Shown piece by piece: positions 43,711-53,448 of a stretch of DNA of 64,000 nucleotides. Under the pieces are notes generated by a model that had not been told where the DNA came from, made no database searches, and worked only from the letters and a program-made list of their open reading frames with translations. How positions within the stretch are numbered: the stretch's first letter is position 1; the number at the start of each line of letters is the position of its first letter. The translations under genes and the position numbers were made by a program. The stretch spans positions 1,420,501 to 1,484,500 of the forward strand of contig NZ_JAUTAR010000001.1 of the NCBI RefSeq assembly GCF_030818695.1. Reading direction: 5' to 3'. This DNA comes from Chryseobacterium sp. SORGH_AS_0447 (GTDB lineage: Bacteria; Bacteroidota; Bacteroidia; Flavobacteriales; Weeksellaceae).

Positions 43711-44277
43711 GTGAAAAAATATCCTTGGTGGAAGGCAATGATGGATTATGGTATCGTTTTACCGGCAATCCTCGTATTGCTCCCTGTTCTTTTAATTCTT
43801 TTTTTGGCCGCATCTTTAGATACCGGTTTTCCCTGCATTTTCAGGCAGGAAAGAATTGGGAGATACGGTAAGGTTTTTATAATTTATAAATTCAGAACGT
43901 ACCACTCGGTAACTCATACAAAATCACGGGTAGGGAATTGGATGAGAAAGAATAAGCTTGATGAATTGCCACAATTGTTCAATATCCTTAAAGGGGATAT
44001 GTCTTTGGTTGGACCCCGACCGGATATCTCAGGATATTATGATTTCTTAAAAGGGGATGACAGGTTAATTCTTGAATTAAAACCAGGATTGACCAGCGAG
44101 GCCGGAATTAAATACAAGAATGAAGAAAAGATATTGAGTCAGCAAACCAATGCCTTAGAATATAATGACGAAGTTCTGTTTCCTGAAAAGGTAAAAATGA
44201 ATCTCGACTATTACCATAATCTAACATTTAAAAATGACCTTAGGATATTGCTTAAAACGTTATCCGTTCTACGTTGA
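43711..44277 (+). CDS. Priming phosphoglycosyltransferase (PglC/WcaJ-like small form), second
   Basis: 188 residues from a GTG start. A membrane helix (IVLPAILVLLPVLLILFLAA) precedes the conserved FRQERIGRYGKVFIIYKFRT, the Asp-Glu motif KLDELPQLFNILKGDMSLVG and PRPDISGYYDFL. The C-terminus differs from the first copy (LKPGLTSEAGIKYKNEE), pointing to a different sugar specificity. It begins module 2 after the repeat-bearing spacer. Confidence 0.92.
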   Translation: MKKYPWWKAMMDYGIVLPAILVLLPVLLILFLAASLDTGFPCIFRQERIGRYGKVFIIYKFRTYHSVTHTKSRVGNWMRKNKLDELPQLFNILKGDMSLVGPRPDISGYYDFLKGDDRLILELKPGLTSEAGIKYKNEEKILSQQTNALEYNDEVLFPEKVKMNLDYYHNLTFKNDLRILLKTLSVLR

Positions 44278-44328
44278 TGCTAGTTTTAAACATAATAAGC
44301 ACATTATAATGAAATTAATTGGAATAAA

Positions 44329-44504
44329 ATGAGCTGCTTATTTCCACAAGAGAAAGGAAATAGCTTTACCTATAAAGTGGATGATAATACTTATTTAAGA
44401 ATATTTTCGTTAATACATTGAAATCTTTCAGGGCAACTGTAAATGAATATTCCATTTCAAAAGAAACAAAAAGTTTTTTAAGATACCATTATAATGAGTA
44501 AATA
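44329..44504 (+). pseudogene. Frameshifted remnant of an unidentified gene
   Basis: The frame from the ATG at 44329 gives FPQEKGNSFTYKVDDNTYLR before a TGA at 44419-44421. From about 44405 the +2 frame continues with VNTLKSFRATVNEYSISKET followed by KSFLRYHYNE and a TAA. Joining the two by one frame change gives about 55 residues of protein-like sequence. I do not recognise the parent family. It may be the end of a lost gene between the two modules. Confidence 0.35.
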
Positions 44505-44529
44505 AGTATTCTAGTTTATAAATTATAAA

Positions 44530-44537
44530 TATATTTG
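44530..44537 (+). promoter_or_regulatory. -7 promoter box of the second wzc gene
   Basis: TATATTTG fits TAnnTTTG. Its TTG coincides with a possible upstream start codon at 44535, so translation is better placed at the ATG at 44589, leaving a leader of about 45 bases. Confidence 0.55.
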
Positions 44538-44588
44538 CAGGGTTTAAATAGAAAAGTAAAAGAATCTAAATTCAATATAATCCAAAAA

Positions 44589-46937
44589 ATGGATAACAAA
44601 AAAAACAAAGAAATTAGTCTTAGAGAACTACTGAGTCCTTATCTTAATAAATGGAAATATTTTGTTGTCATGATAATCATTATGACATTGTTGGGCATTT
44701 ATTATATAAAATCCAGTTCGCAAATTTACAAAGCCCAAACATCCGTACTCATAAAAGATGCAAAGAAAATGTCTGCAAATGCCGGGGATGTTAATGTTCT
44801 TCAGAATTTTGGGAATTTTAATGGGATGGGTACCAATAGTATTGAGAATGAAATCGGTGTTTTTAAATCAAAAACTATTGTAGAAGATGTATTGAAACAG
44901 CACAACTTTCAGACTCCTATTTATGCTAAGCAGACATTTAACAGCATAGAACTTTACGGGACGACTTCACCTTTCCTTATCAATGTAATTCAGGAGAAAA
45001 ACGAGGCGGAACTTCCGAAGAAACCTATATCGGTAAAAATTAACGGAGATAAAATTATTCTTTCTTCTGAAGAATGGGATAAAGATATACAAACTACTTA
45101 CGCAAAAACGACCAGTCTGCCTTTTGCTATCGTCATGTTTGTGAAAAACCCAGCGTATAAGGCTCCTCCAAAAGTAAAATTAGATAATATTTATTTCACC
45201 TATAATGATTTTGCAAGTACTGTAAATCAGTATCAGGAATCTTTGGTTGTAGATTTACTAGATAAAGAGGGTACGATTATTAATCTTTCGGTAGATTTTG
45301 AAAATAGAGAAAAAGCTAAAAATTTTCTTAATAATCTGGTTAAGCAGTATAACGAATATGCTATTAACGATAAAAATATAGAGTCAAAAAAAACAAAAGA
45401 TTTTATAGATCAAAGAATCGTCTTGATCTCAAAAGAGCTGGGAAATGTTGAAACACAGAAAGAAGGTTTTAAATCCGGAAATAATATTGTTGACTTACCA
45501 ACAGAAGCAGGAATCAATCTTCAATTGAAAGAGCAGACAAAAAATCAGCTTTTAGAATTAGGAACTCAGCTTGAGATTCATAGAATGCTGAAAAATTCAC
45601 TTTCTCAAAAAGGAACTTCGGATGTATTGCCATTAAATATAGGACTTGAAAACGAAGCCGCTCTGAATGCAATTAAAGAGTACAATGCATTAGTTATTCA
45701 GAGAAATAAATATCTTGACGAGGCTACTCCCGACAACCCGATTGTAAAAGAGGCCAATAAACAGATACAGCAAATAAAATCATCGCTTACGGAGTCTCTG
45801 CAAAGAAATATTACCAATTTAGAATTTGCAAGAAGAAAAGCAGCCATCCAGCTGGGGGGATCGGAATCTATGATCAGCAAAATCCCTTCTCAGGAAAAGC
45901 TTTTCAGAAGTATAGAAAGACAGCAGCAGATCAAAGAAAATCTCTACCTATTGCTGTTGCAAAAAAGGGAAGAAGCAGCAATCAGTATGGAGATTACTTC
46001 CGAAAAGGCGAGAGTTATAGACCGTGCTTTCACCTTTAAAAAACCGGTAGCCCCTAAAAAACTTGTTATTCTTAGTATTGCAGTTTTCTTAGGGATTCTT
46101 ATTCCGTTTTTAATGATCTATCTGAAGCAACTACTACAAAGTACTTTAGTGACCCGAAACGATATTACAAAACTTACACAGTTGCCGGTGATTGCAGAAA
46201 TCCCTAGACTTAAAAATAAGCAGAATAACCTGATAACTTTTAATGATGTATCTCCAATGGCGGAGGCATTCAGGATCCTGGTGACAAACCTTAAGTTTTT
46301 ATTACCGAAAAAAGATGCTCCTCATATCATTATGGTTTCATCATCTGTAAAAGGGGAAGGTAAAACATTTATATCAACTAATTTGTCTATGATTTTAGGA
46401 TCTTCGCGTGATAAAGTTTTGGTTGTAGGAGCTGATGTAAGAAACCCGCAGCTGCAGAGGTACAACCCGATGATGAAATCGGCTAAAGGTCTTACCGAAT
46501 ATTTAAGTGATGAAGAAACAAGGATTGAAGAGATAATTCATCCTAGCGGTTATAATAATGATTGTGATTTTATCTATTCAGGATCTATACCGCCTAATCC
46601 TACTGATCTTTTACAAAGCCAAAGGTTCGATGAGCTATTATCAACAATTAAAGGTCTCAATAAATACAAATACATTGTATTGGACACAGCTCCTCTTTTA
46701 TTGGTAACAGATTCTTTCCTGATCGCAAACAAGAGCGATGTAATTATTTATGTTACAAGATCTGAGGTTACGGAAATGAAATATATTGAATTCTTAAATC
46801 ATTCAGTAGAAGACGGTAAATTAAAAAATATAGGAATCATCCTGAATGGAGTAGAAGAATCTAATTTCGGATATGGTAATAAGTTTGGATACGGCTATCA
46901 GGCAGAAGAAAAGAAGTGGTGGCAATTTTTTAAATAA
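44589..46937 (+). CDS. Wzc-like polysaccharide co-polymerase and BY-type tyrosine kinase (second)
   Basis: 782 residues from the ATG at 44589. Same architecture as the gene at 20944: Wzz domain with TM1 (FVVMIIIMTLLGIYYI), coiled-coil periplasmic region, the block [22 protein letters not shown]2 (IAVFLGILIPFLMIY), and a BY-kinase with [33 protein letters not shown] and YIVLDTAPLLLVTDSF. The tyrosine tail is shorter (FGYGNKFGYGYQAEE). A paralogue of the first, it probably belongs to the second priming transferase and flippase. No second wza gene accompanies it. Confidence 0.93.
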   Translation: MDNKKNKEISLRELLSPYLNKWKYFVVMIIIMTLLGIYYIKSSSQIYKAQTSVLIKDAKKMSANAGDVNVLQNFGNFNGMGTNSIENEIGVFKSKTIVEDVLKQHNFQTPIYAKQTFNSIELYGTTSPFLINVIQEKNEAELPKKPISVKINGDKIILSSEEWDKDIQTTYAKTTSLPFAIVMFVKNPAYKAPPKVKLDNIYFTYNDFASTVNQYQESLVVDLLDKEGTIINLSVDFENREKAKNFLNNLVKQYNEYAINDKNIESKKTKDFIDQRIVLISKELGNVETQKEGFKSGNNIVDLPTEAGINLQLKEQTKNQLLELGTQLEIHRMLKNSLSQKGTSDVLPLNIGLENEAALNAIKEYNALVIQRNKYLDEATPDNPIVKEANKQIQQIKSSLTESLQRNITNLEFARRKAAIQLGGSESMISKIPSQEKLFRSIERQQQIKENLYLLLLQKREEAAISMEITSEKARVIDRAFTFKKPVAPKKLVILSIAVFLGILIPFLMIYLKQLLQSTLVTRNDITKLTQLPVIAEIPRLKNKQNNLITFNDVSPMAEAFRILVTNLKFLLPKKDAPHIIMVSSSVKGEGKTFISTNLSMILGSSRDKVLVVGADVRNPQLQRYNPMMKSAKGLTEYLSDEETRIEEIIHPSGYNNDCDFIYSGSIPPNPTDLLQSQRFDELLSTIKGLNKYKYIVLDTAPLLLVTDSFLIANKSDVIIYVTRSEVTEMKYIEFLNHSVEDGKLKNIGIILNGVEESNFGYGNKFGYGYQAEEKKWWQFFK

Positions 46938-46953
46938 TTCCTTTTATTAAAGC

Positions 46954-48441
46954 ATGAAATCAGGTGAGGGAAAGTTGGTCAGTATAAAGTTGAACTTTGT
47001 ATTACATGCTTTAAGGGTATTTTCAACCGCTTTAATAACTCTTTTTACAATGCCCTATCTTAATCGGGTGTTGGAAGCTGAAAATGTAGGAAAGGTAGAA
47101 TATGCTTACACGATAATCAATTATTTTGTTCTTTTTTCATCGATCGGAATACCCATGTACGGTATCAGAGAAGTGTCTAAAGCCAGAAACGATTCAAAAA
47201 AACTCTATACATTAGTTTCAGAGCTGATGGTCATTCTTTCCGTCACGACGATTGCTTCGTATATTATTATCTTTGGAATTATCATCCACTTGGATTTTTT
47301 GAGTTCGTACAAGAATCTTCTTTATATTATGTCATTTCTTGTGATTTTGAATAATATAGGAGCAGATTGGTACTTTCAGGGTATTGAAAATCAAAAATTT
47401 ATAACCATCAGAAATGTCGTGGTCCGTTCTCTGATTTTTGGATTACTCTTTATATTGGTTAAAAAGAAGTCAGACTATGAAGTGTATGCCCTATTGTTTG
47501 TCCTTATGCTTTTTGGAGCTAACGTGATTAATTTTATCGTAATCCTGAAAAGGATCATTTCAAATAAAATAAAATTTCAGGATCTTAATCTGAAAAAACA
47601 TTTAAAGCCGGTTTTTGCCATTTTTGTGGCCACTATATCCGTTAACATTTATCTTCAATTAGACAATTTTCTGATTGGCAGTATTTCCGGGGACCGCTAC
47701 GTTGCCTATTATGGTATTGCAAATAAATTGATAAGATTTGTGATTACATTTATTACCATTATTGGTTCGGTAATGCTTCCCAGGTTGTCTTATCTTCACC
47801 ACAATGACAAAGTGCAGTATGCAGCTCTTTTGAAAAAAGGATTCCATATAATGATGTTGTTGGCGATTCCCAGCACAGTCTATTTTTTAATATTTTCAAA
47901 AGAAATTATTCTATTCATGGGAGGAAAAGAATTCATTGTTGCCGATCTTACCATGAAGATTCTGTCACCACTTTGCATTATCGTGAGTTTTGCTTACTTT
48001 TTTGGTTTTTTAATCCTTTATCCGCAGGGAAAAGAAAAAATTTATACTTTCGCAACAATTGTCTCTGCGTTGCTTAGTGTCTTATTGAATTATTTTGCCA
48101 TAAAGAACTTTCAGCAGAACGGAGCTGCAGCAGTAGCAATATTGGTGGAAAGTGTTGCCATTTGTATTATGTTTTATTACATTCGGAAAGAAAATGACTT
48201 TTCAGAATTCTTTGATAAGAATTTTTTCAATGTAGTATTTGTAAATGGAATTGTAATGGTGGTTGTGCTTGCGGGAAAATATTTTTTAGAAAACGACAGT
48301 TATTTCGAATGGATTGCTATGTCTTTACTTTTTGTATTAACTTACGCAACGATTTTAGTGCTTATAAAAGAAAAAAATACTCTTGAGATCCTTCATCAGG
48401 TTAAACTTAAACTAGGATATAGAAAGCAGAGCAATATCTAA
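46954..48441 (+). CDS. Wzx-like oligosaccharide flippase, second
   Basis: 495 residues with about 12-14 hydrophobic helices. The start LNFVLHALRVFSTALITLFT followed by MPYLNRVLEAENVGKVEYAY is typical of the polysaccharide transport branch of the MOP superfamily (RfbX type). It differs clearly from the flippase at 28322, so the locus can flip two kinds of lipid-linked unit. Located 16 bases after the second wzc. Confidence 0.9.
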   Translation: MKSGEGKLVSIKLNFVLHALRVFSTALITLFTMPYLNRVLEAENVGKVEYAYTIINYFVLFSSIGIPMYGIREVSKARNDSKKLYTLVSELMVILSVTTIASYIIIFGIIIHLDFLSSYKNLLYIMSFLVILNNIGADWYFQGIENQKFITIRNVVVRSLIFGLLFILVKKKSDYEVYALLFVLMLFGANVINFIVILKRIISNKIKFQDLNLKKHLKPVFAIFVATISVNIYLQLDNFLIGSISGDRYVAYYGIANKLIRFVITFITIIGSVMLPRLSYLHHNDKVQYAALLKKGFHIMMLLAIPSTVYFLIFSKEIILFMGGKEFIVADLTMKILSPLCIIVSFAYFFGFLILYPQGKEKIYTFATIVSALLSVLLNYFAIKNFQQNGAAAVAILVESVAICIMFYYIRKENDFSEFFDKNFFNVVFVNGIVMVVVLAGKYFLENDSYFEWIAMSLLFVLTYATILVLIKEKNTLEILHQVKLKLGYRKQSNI

Positions 48442-48452
48442 AAACGATAAAA

Positions 48453-49355
48453 ATGATGGATATTTCAGTCATTATAGTTAACTATAATACATTAGAACTT
48501 ACTAAAAAATCAATTGATTCCATTTTTGAATTTAAGCCGAAAGACCTTAAATTTGAAGTTTTTGTTGTCGATAATGCTTCTGCTGACGGAAGTAAAAGCT
48601 ATTTTGAAAAAGATAATCGCATTACTTACATCTATTCCGAAAAAAATTTAGGCTTTGGAAGAGCAAATAATTTGGCAATTGAACAAGCAAAAGGGAAATA
48701 TGTATTTTTACTGAACTCTGATGCCTACCTAATTGAAGATTCTATGAGTGTGTTTTATGACTTCATGGAAAAGCCTGAAAATAAAGATGTAGCTTGCTGC
48801 GGAGCCAATATGATTGATGCATCAGGAAATAATGTGACTGTTGGCGGCCACTTACCCACAGTAAAAGAGTCAATTGCAAGATTAGGATTTGCTGTGTTTT
48901 TTCTTTCGTACTACAGGAGGCATCTGGCAGGCGGAATGAAACATTATCCGGAAAAAGGGACTCAGTATGAAATAGATTATATTTTAGGAGCAGACATGTT
49001 TTTAAGAAAATCGGTTTTGGATGAGTCCGGCGCTTTTGATCCTGACTTTTTTTTGTATTATGAAGAATCTGAAATGACTTTCCGTTTTAAAAAGCGCGGC
49101 TACAAAAGTTATATTCTAGCCAATACAACGTTGGTTCATCTGGAGGGCAGTTCCTCTAAAACGCCTGAGCTTAGAATCAAAAAGGAGAAAGTTTTTTCCG
49201 AATGCAGATATTTATATTTTGAAAAATGTCATGGAAAGGCTTCTGCAAGGTTTGTGACATTATTATTTGGATTACAATCTGTTTTTCTGGGAATTCTTAA
49301 ATTCGATAAAAGCAGTTTTACCAAGGCAAAGATTATTTTTAACACGATACGGTAA
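48453..49355 (+). CDS. Glycosyltransferase family 2 protein (WbbL/rhamnosyltransferase-like)
   Basis: 300 residues. DISVIIVNYNTLELTKKSID is the GT2 start, FVVDNASADGSKSYF and EKNLGFGRANNLAIEQAKGK are the group signatures, and VFLLNSDAYLIEDS carries the acidic motif. DFFLYYEESEMTFRFKKRGY closes the catalytic region, as in WbbL-type rhamnosyltransferases. An rmlC gene lies 3.5 kb downstream, loosely supporting a dTDP-rhamnose-type donor. Confidence 0.9.
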   Translation: MMDISVIIVNYNTLELTKKSIDSIFEFKPKDLKFEVFVVDNASADGSKSYFEKDNRITYIYSEKNLGFGRANNLAIEQAKGKYVFLLNSDAYLIEDSMSVFYDFMEKPENKDVACCGANMIDASGNNVTVGGHLPTVKESIARLGFAVFFLSYYRRHLAGGMKHYPEKGTQYEIDYILGADMFLRKSVLDESGAFDPDFFLYYEESEMTFRFKKRGYKSYILANTTLVHLEGSSSKTPELRIKKEKVFSECRYLYFEKCHGKASARFVTLLFGLQSVFLGILKFDKSSFTKAKIIFNTIR

Positions 49356-49369
49356 TTTATTAAGAAATA

Positions 49370-50410
49370 ATGAATATAATTATCAATAATTCTATATTAC
49401 GAAAATTAGACTCAAGGTTATTATTTGCAATAGGATTTCTAATTTGCGTTTTTATAGCATTTTTTAAAGAATCTATATTTCCGGAAAAATATTTTTTCGA
49501 TTCATTTAGAATACAGGAGCTGATCGAACATCCTTACAAAGATGAAGGGGATACGGGGTTTACCAATACGTCAATTTTTTATCGTTATCTACACATTGAT
49601 AGATTTTTTTTAGCTCCTCTTTTAGCGGTAATATCATATTTTTCGGTAATAGTTTTTGTTTTCAGAAAATATAATATAAAGACTGTCTCTTTTTTTAATC
49701 TATTGCTTATGGTTACTTATAGTGCGATGGCAATGGTATATATGTCTACTTACAGCAAAGAATTTGTTTTGTTTCTATGCGTTATTGTTTCTTTTGTACT
49801 TTTTGAAAAGAAATACCTTTTGATCTGGACATTATTTGTAATATTCTATGCTACTTTTTTCAGAAGTTACTGGTTTATTATTATTTTAATGTTTTGGGGG
49901 ATGAAATACTTCGTGGTAAAAAAACCTAAGATGTTATTAATCTTCATTCCGGTATTTTATTTTTTAATATCCTTTGTTTATAATTATATTTTTGGGGTTC
50001 CTCTATCAATGATTCGTTATTTAACGAATCTTGATCGGGATGCAGAATCTGCACAAACTGCCATCGCAATTTTCATAGAAGGAAGTAATTTTGCCGTTGA
50101 AGCTATAAACTTTATTGTTACATTGGTTTTCCTGATTATTCCCATTCCCTTAATTTTACTAGGAAAACCTTTCTATATAATATTGGCTCTTCTTATAGTA
50201 ATGTTCTTTTTTAATTTTATAAAACTTTACTGGAAGGAAAATAATAATAAAGAGTATACAAACATATTTTCATTTGTTATTTCATTTATGTTGGTACAAA
50301 GTTTATTCGAACCCGATTATGGTAGCTTTGTTAAACACTTGTCGCCATTATTTCCTATAATATTTATTTGTATTGCACGGAATACAAAAATTTTAGAAGT
50401 TGAAGAATAG
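49370..50410 (+). CDS. Polytopic membrane protein, polymerase candidate of module 2
   Basis: 346 residues with about nine hydrophobic helices and few charged loops. It is placed right after a glycosyltransferase in a locus with a flippase and Wzc, where the repeat-unit polymerase is expected. FFRSYWFIIILMFWGMKYFV and SLFEPDYGSFVKHLSPLFP are visible but not family-diagnostic to me. The call is from topology and context. Confidence 0.55.
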   Translation: MNIIINNSILRKLDSRLLFAIGFLICVFIAFFKESIFPEKYFFDSFRIQELIEHPYKDEGDTGFTNTSIFYRYLHIDRFFLAPLLAVISYFSVIVFVFRKYNIKTVSFFNLLLMVTYSAMAMVYMSTYSKEFVLFLCVIVSFVLFEKKYLLIWTLFVIFYATFFRSYWFIIILMFWGMKYFVVKKPKMLLIFIPVFYFLISFVYNYIFGVPLSMIRYLTNLDRDAESAQTAIAIFIEGSNFAVEAINFIVTLVFLIIPIPLILLGKPFYIILALLIVMFFFNFIKLYWKENNNKEYTNIFSFVISFMLVQSLFEPDYGSFVKHLSPLFPIIFICIARNTKILEVEE

Positions 50411-50556
50411 TTTACGATCAAAATCTAAAATCTTTGATTTTTTATTAGTAGTTTTCCATAAATAAGAAATTATAAAATTATTTATGATAATGCTTCTCAA
50501 TAAAAAGAATTCCATTTCTTAATGTTCTGTTTGCACATTTTAAATTTAGAGTAAAA

Positions 50557-51654
50557 ATGAAAATTCTTCAAGTAATTAATTCTTTAGAAACTGCAGGGGC
50601 AGAAAAGTTAATTTTAGATACAATTCCGCTTTATGTAAAAGAAGGAATCGAAATGGATATTCTTTTGCTTTGGGATAATGATTTTCCTTTTACAAACGCA
50701 CTGAGAAAATTAAATTGCTGTAATATCTATATACTGAAAAAATCAGAAAATAGAAAGGATGTGTATAACCCATCAGCAGTATTGGGTATCAAAAAAATTC
50801 TAAGTAACTATGATATCGCTCATTTGCATGTTTTTCCTTCACAGTATTTTGCGGTATTTGCCAATTTATTAAATGGTGAAAAAACCAAACTCATTCTTAC
50901 AGAACACAATACTTCAAATAGCAGGATAAAAAATAGAGTTTTTAAGCCAATAGAGCGTTTTGTCTATGATAAGTACGATAAAGTAATCTGTATTACGGAT
51001 GAAATAAAAGATATATACCAAAATTATTTAGGTTTACCCAATAAACTTGTAACGATTAATAATGGTGTTGATATCAAGAAAATAAATACCTCCCAGGCTT
51101 ATACAAAATCAGATTTAGGCTATGCCGAGGATGAGAAACTATTGATTATGGTTGCAAGATTCGAGGATCAGAAAGATCAAGATACCTTAATAAAATCACT
51201 GGTACACCTCCCGACACAATATAAATTACTTTTAGTAGGTACTGGAAAGAGGAGAAAAGAATTAGAAGATTTGGTTTCAAAACTTAATTTATTGGAAAGG
51301 GTTAATTTCCTAGGGCAAAGAATGGATGTTTATAAGCTAATAAAAAGTGCTGATTTTGTAGTGCTTTCTTCTCATTTTGAAGGGCTTTCCTTATCTTCTG
51401 TTGAAGGGTTGTCTTCAGGAAAGCCTTTTATCGCATCTGATGTTCCAGGATTAACAGAAATAGTAAAAGATGCGGGAATTTTGTTTAAAAGAGGTGATGA
51501 AAAGCAACTGGCAAACATTATTTTATCTTTTGAAAATGACAAAGAGTTTTACGATAGTATTGTTGTAAAGTGTCTTGAAAGGGCAAGTAAATATGATATC
51601 TCAAAAATGGTGAATAAATATATAGAATTGTATCACTCAATCTTACCTAATTAA
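50557..51654 (+). CDS. Glycosyltransferase family 4 protein
   Basis: 365 residues. ILQVINSLETAGAEKLILDT is the classical GT4 start. The donor domain has MVARFEDQKDQDTLIKSLVH, LLVGTGKRRKELEDLV and SSHFEGLSLSSVEGLSSGKP with the EX7E-type motif. It is preceded by a 146-base spacer without a gene, and may start its own transcription unit. Confidence 0.9.
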   Translation: MKILQVINSLETAGAEKLILDTIPLYVKEGIEMDILLLWDNDFPFTNALRKLNCCNIYILKKSENRKDVYNPSAVLGIKKILSNYDIAHLHVFPSQYFAVFANLLNGEKTKLILTEHNTSNSRIKNRVFKPIERFVYDKYDKVICITDEIKDIYQNYLGLPNKLVTINNGVDIKKINTSQAYTKSDLGYAEDEKLLIMVARFEDQKDQDTLIKSLVHLPTQYKLLLVGTGKRRKELEDLVSKLNLLERVNFLGQRMDVYKLIKSADFVVLSSHFEGLSLSSVEGLSSGKPFIASDVPGLTEIVKDAGILFKRGDEKQLANIILSFENDKEFYDSIVVKCLERASKYDISKMVNKYIELYHSILPN

Positions 51655-51721
51655 GTTTAGTAAAAAGTTAAATTAGTACTTCAGTATGATGCCTGAATTT
51701 GGCTAAAATTTTATAACATTA

Positions 51722-52825
51722 ATGAAAACAAAAGTTGTTCATATTACACAGGGATTTGGCGGACTTTTTACATATATTAAACAGATCGTAACAAAAATAG
51801 ATTACGAAAAGTTTGAATTGGAAATTATCGCACCGGAAAACCAGGAGTGCAGAATTTTTTGCGAAGAGCATTCAATTCCTTATACCGTTATTAATTTGGA
51901 AAGAGGGTTTAATCCTTTTAAAGATTTCATAGGATTATTAAAATTATATAATTTTCTGAAGAAAAATAAGCCTGATTTAGTGCATGTTCATAGTGCCAAA
52001 GCTGGATTTTTAGGTAGAATAGCGGCAAAAATCGCCGGTACGAAATCTATATATACTCCTCACGGAATTTCTTATTTAGGCTTTACAGGAATCAAGAGAA
52101 CAATTTTCTTTTCCCTTGAAGTTTTCGCAAAAAAATATACATCGAACGTGTTGGCTTGTTCAGAATCTGAAAAAATAAGATGTAGATATGAAGTTGGAAT
52201 TCCTGAAGAAAAAATTAAAGTACTTCCTAACTCTATTGAAGTTAATAATATATTGCCTCAGATAAAAGACTCATCTACAAAGCTTCATATTGGTACCGTA
52301 GCCAGACTTACTTATGCCAAAAATCCTGTCCTGTTTGTTGAAATTGCAAATCAGATCAAACAAATTTATCCCTTCGCAGAATTTTCTGTATTAGGGGCGG
52401 GTTTTACGGATGATTTAAAGCCGGAATTTTTAGCTGCAATTTCAAAATATAATCTTGAAAAGTCTTTTACAATTCATGAATGGGGTTCATTTCCATCGGT
52501 AGAGCATTATTTAAAGTCTTTGGATATTTTTTTAATGCCGTCTATTTTTGAAGGTCTTCCATTTGCTTTATTAGAAGCTATAAATGAGAATATTCTCTGT
52601 GTAACCAGTAAGTGTGATGGTTGTTGTGCCGTTATCAACAATAATGAAAACGGTTTTTCTTGTATGGAATTAGATGATTATGTAGAATCCATAAAGAAAG
52701 CAGTGAGTTATCCACAACTAAATTACGACCTAAGATTGCAGGCAAAAAAGGATTTACAGAGGAAATATAATTTAGATCACTTTATCATTAATTTACAAAA
52801 TTATTATTTGTCAGTAAAAAAATAA
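51722..52825 (+). CDS. Glycosyltransferase family 4 protein
   Basis: 367 residues. VVHITQGFGGLFTYIKQIVT, then LVHVHSAKAGFLGRIAAKIA and SIYTPHGISYLGFTG, place it in a GT4 subgroup frequent in capsule loci. The donor domain shows IGTVARLTYAKNPVLFVEIA and MPSIFEGLPFALLEAINENI. The sugar specificity is unknown. The spacer on its right carries the rmlC promoter. Confidence 0.9.
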   Translation: MKTKVVHITQGFGGLFTYIKQIVTKIDYEKFELEIIAPENQECRIFCEEHSIPYTVINLERGFNPFKDFIGLLKLYNFLKKNKPDLVHVHSAKAGFLGRIAAKIAGTKSIYTPHGISYLGFTGIKRTIFFSLEVFAKKYTSNVLACSESEKIRCRYEVGIPEEKIKVLPNSIEVNNILPQIKDSSTKLHIGTVARLTYAKNPVLFVEIANQIKQIYPFAEFSVLGAGFTDDLKPEFLAAISKYNLEKSFTIHEWGSFPSVEHYLKSLDIFLMPSIFEGLPFALLEAINENILCVTSKCDGCCAVINNNENGFSCMELDDYVESIKKAVSYPQLNYDLRLQAKKDLQRKYNLDHFIINLQNYYLSVKK

Positions 52826-52867
52826 ATGGAAGTCTACAAATCCTTTAGAAGAAGAGATTCATTTCAT

Positions 52868-52875
52868 TATATTTG
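52868..52875 (+). promoter_or_regulatory. -7 promoter box of rmlC
   Basis: TATATTTG fits TAnnTTTG and leaves a leader of about 22 bases before the ATG at 52903. Confidence 0.45.
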
Positions 52876-52902
52876 TGGTTAAATTAATACAGTGATTTAT
52901 TG

Positions 52903-53448
52903 ATGAAAATAAAATCTACCCCCCTTAAAGACTGCTATATTATTGAACCGACTGTTTTTGAAGATGACAGAGGTTATTTTTACGAAAAATTCAATGAACA
53001 GAAGTTTGAAGAACTAACAGGTATGAATGGTCATTTCGTACAGGATAATATTTCAAAATCAAGTTATGGCGTTCTTAGAGGGCTTCATTTACAAAAAGGA
53101 GATCAAGCGCAGGCAAAATTGGTATCCTGTCTGGAAGGTAAAGTTCTTGATGTTGCAGTAGACCTTCGTGAAGATTCTCCTACATTCGGAAAATCGTTTT
53201 CGATAGAGCTTACAGAGGAAAACAAATTACAGCTTTATGTTCCAAGAGGTTTTGGTCATGGTTTTTCTGTGCTGAGTGAGATTGCAGTATTTTCTTATAA
53301 GTGCGATAATTTTTATGATAAAGCTTCAGAAGGTGGAGTGTTATGGAACGATACAGATTTGAATATTGATTGGAAATTACCGGCTAAAGATATTATTCTC
53401 TCAGAAAAAGATAAAGTTTTACCACCATTTGCTTCAAAAAACTTTTAA
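52903..53448 (+). CDS. rmlC: dTDP-4-dehydrorhamnose 3,5-epimerase
   Basis: 181 residues from the ATG at 52903; a TTG three bases earlier is less likely. The RmlC cupin has TVFEDDRGYFYEKFNEQKFE, the catalytic His in VLRGLHLQKGDQAQAKLVSC, and FSYKCDNFYDKASEGG with the catalytic Tyr. It epimerises dTDP-4-keto-6-deoxyglucose on the way to dTDP-L-rhamnose. RmlA, RmlB and RmlD are not encoded in the window, so the substrate must come from genes elsewhere. Confidence 0.94.
   Translation: MKIKSTPLKDCYIIEPTVFEDDRGYFYEKFNEQKFEELTGMNGHFVQDNISKSSYGVLRGLHLQKGDQAQAKLVSCLEGKVLDVAVDLREDSPTFGKSFSIELTEENKLQLYVPRGFGHGFSVLSEIAVFSYKCDNFYDKASEGGVLWNDTDLNIDWKLPAKDIILSEKDKVLPPFASKNF

Larger units (their letters stand above)
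44278..44588. other. 311-base spacer with gene remnant and promoter of the second wzc
   Basis: It holds a probable frameshifted gene remnant (44329-44504) and the -7 box TATATTTG (44530-44537). Confidence 0.5.

Noticed and set aside
44535..44588. TTG start for the second wzc, giving an extra 18 residues
   Set aside because: The TTG is part of the -7 box TATATTTG; the ATG at 44589 gives the normal N-terminus. The same reasoning removes TTG starts at 14410 and 61241.
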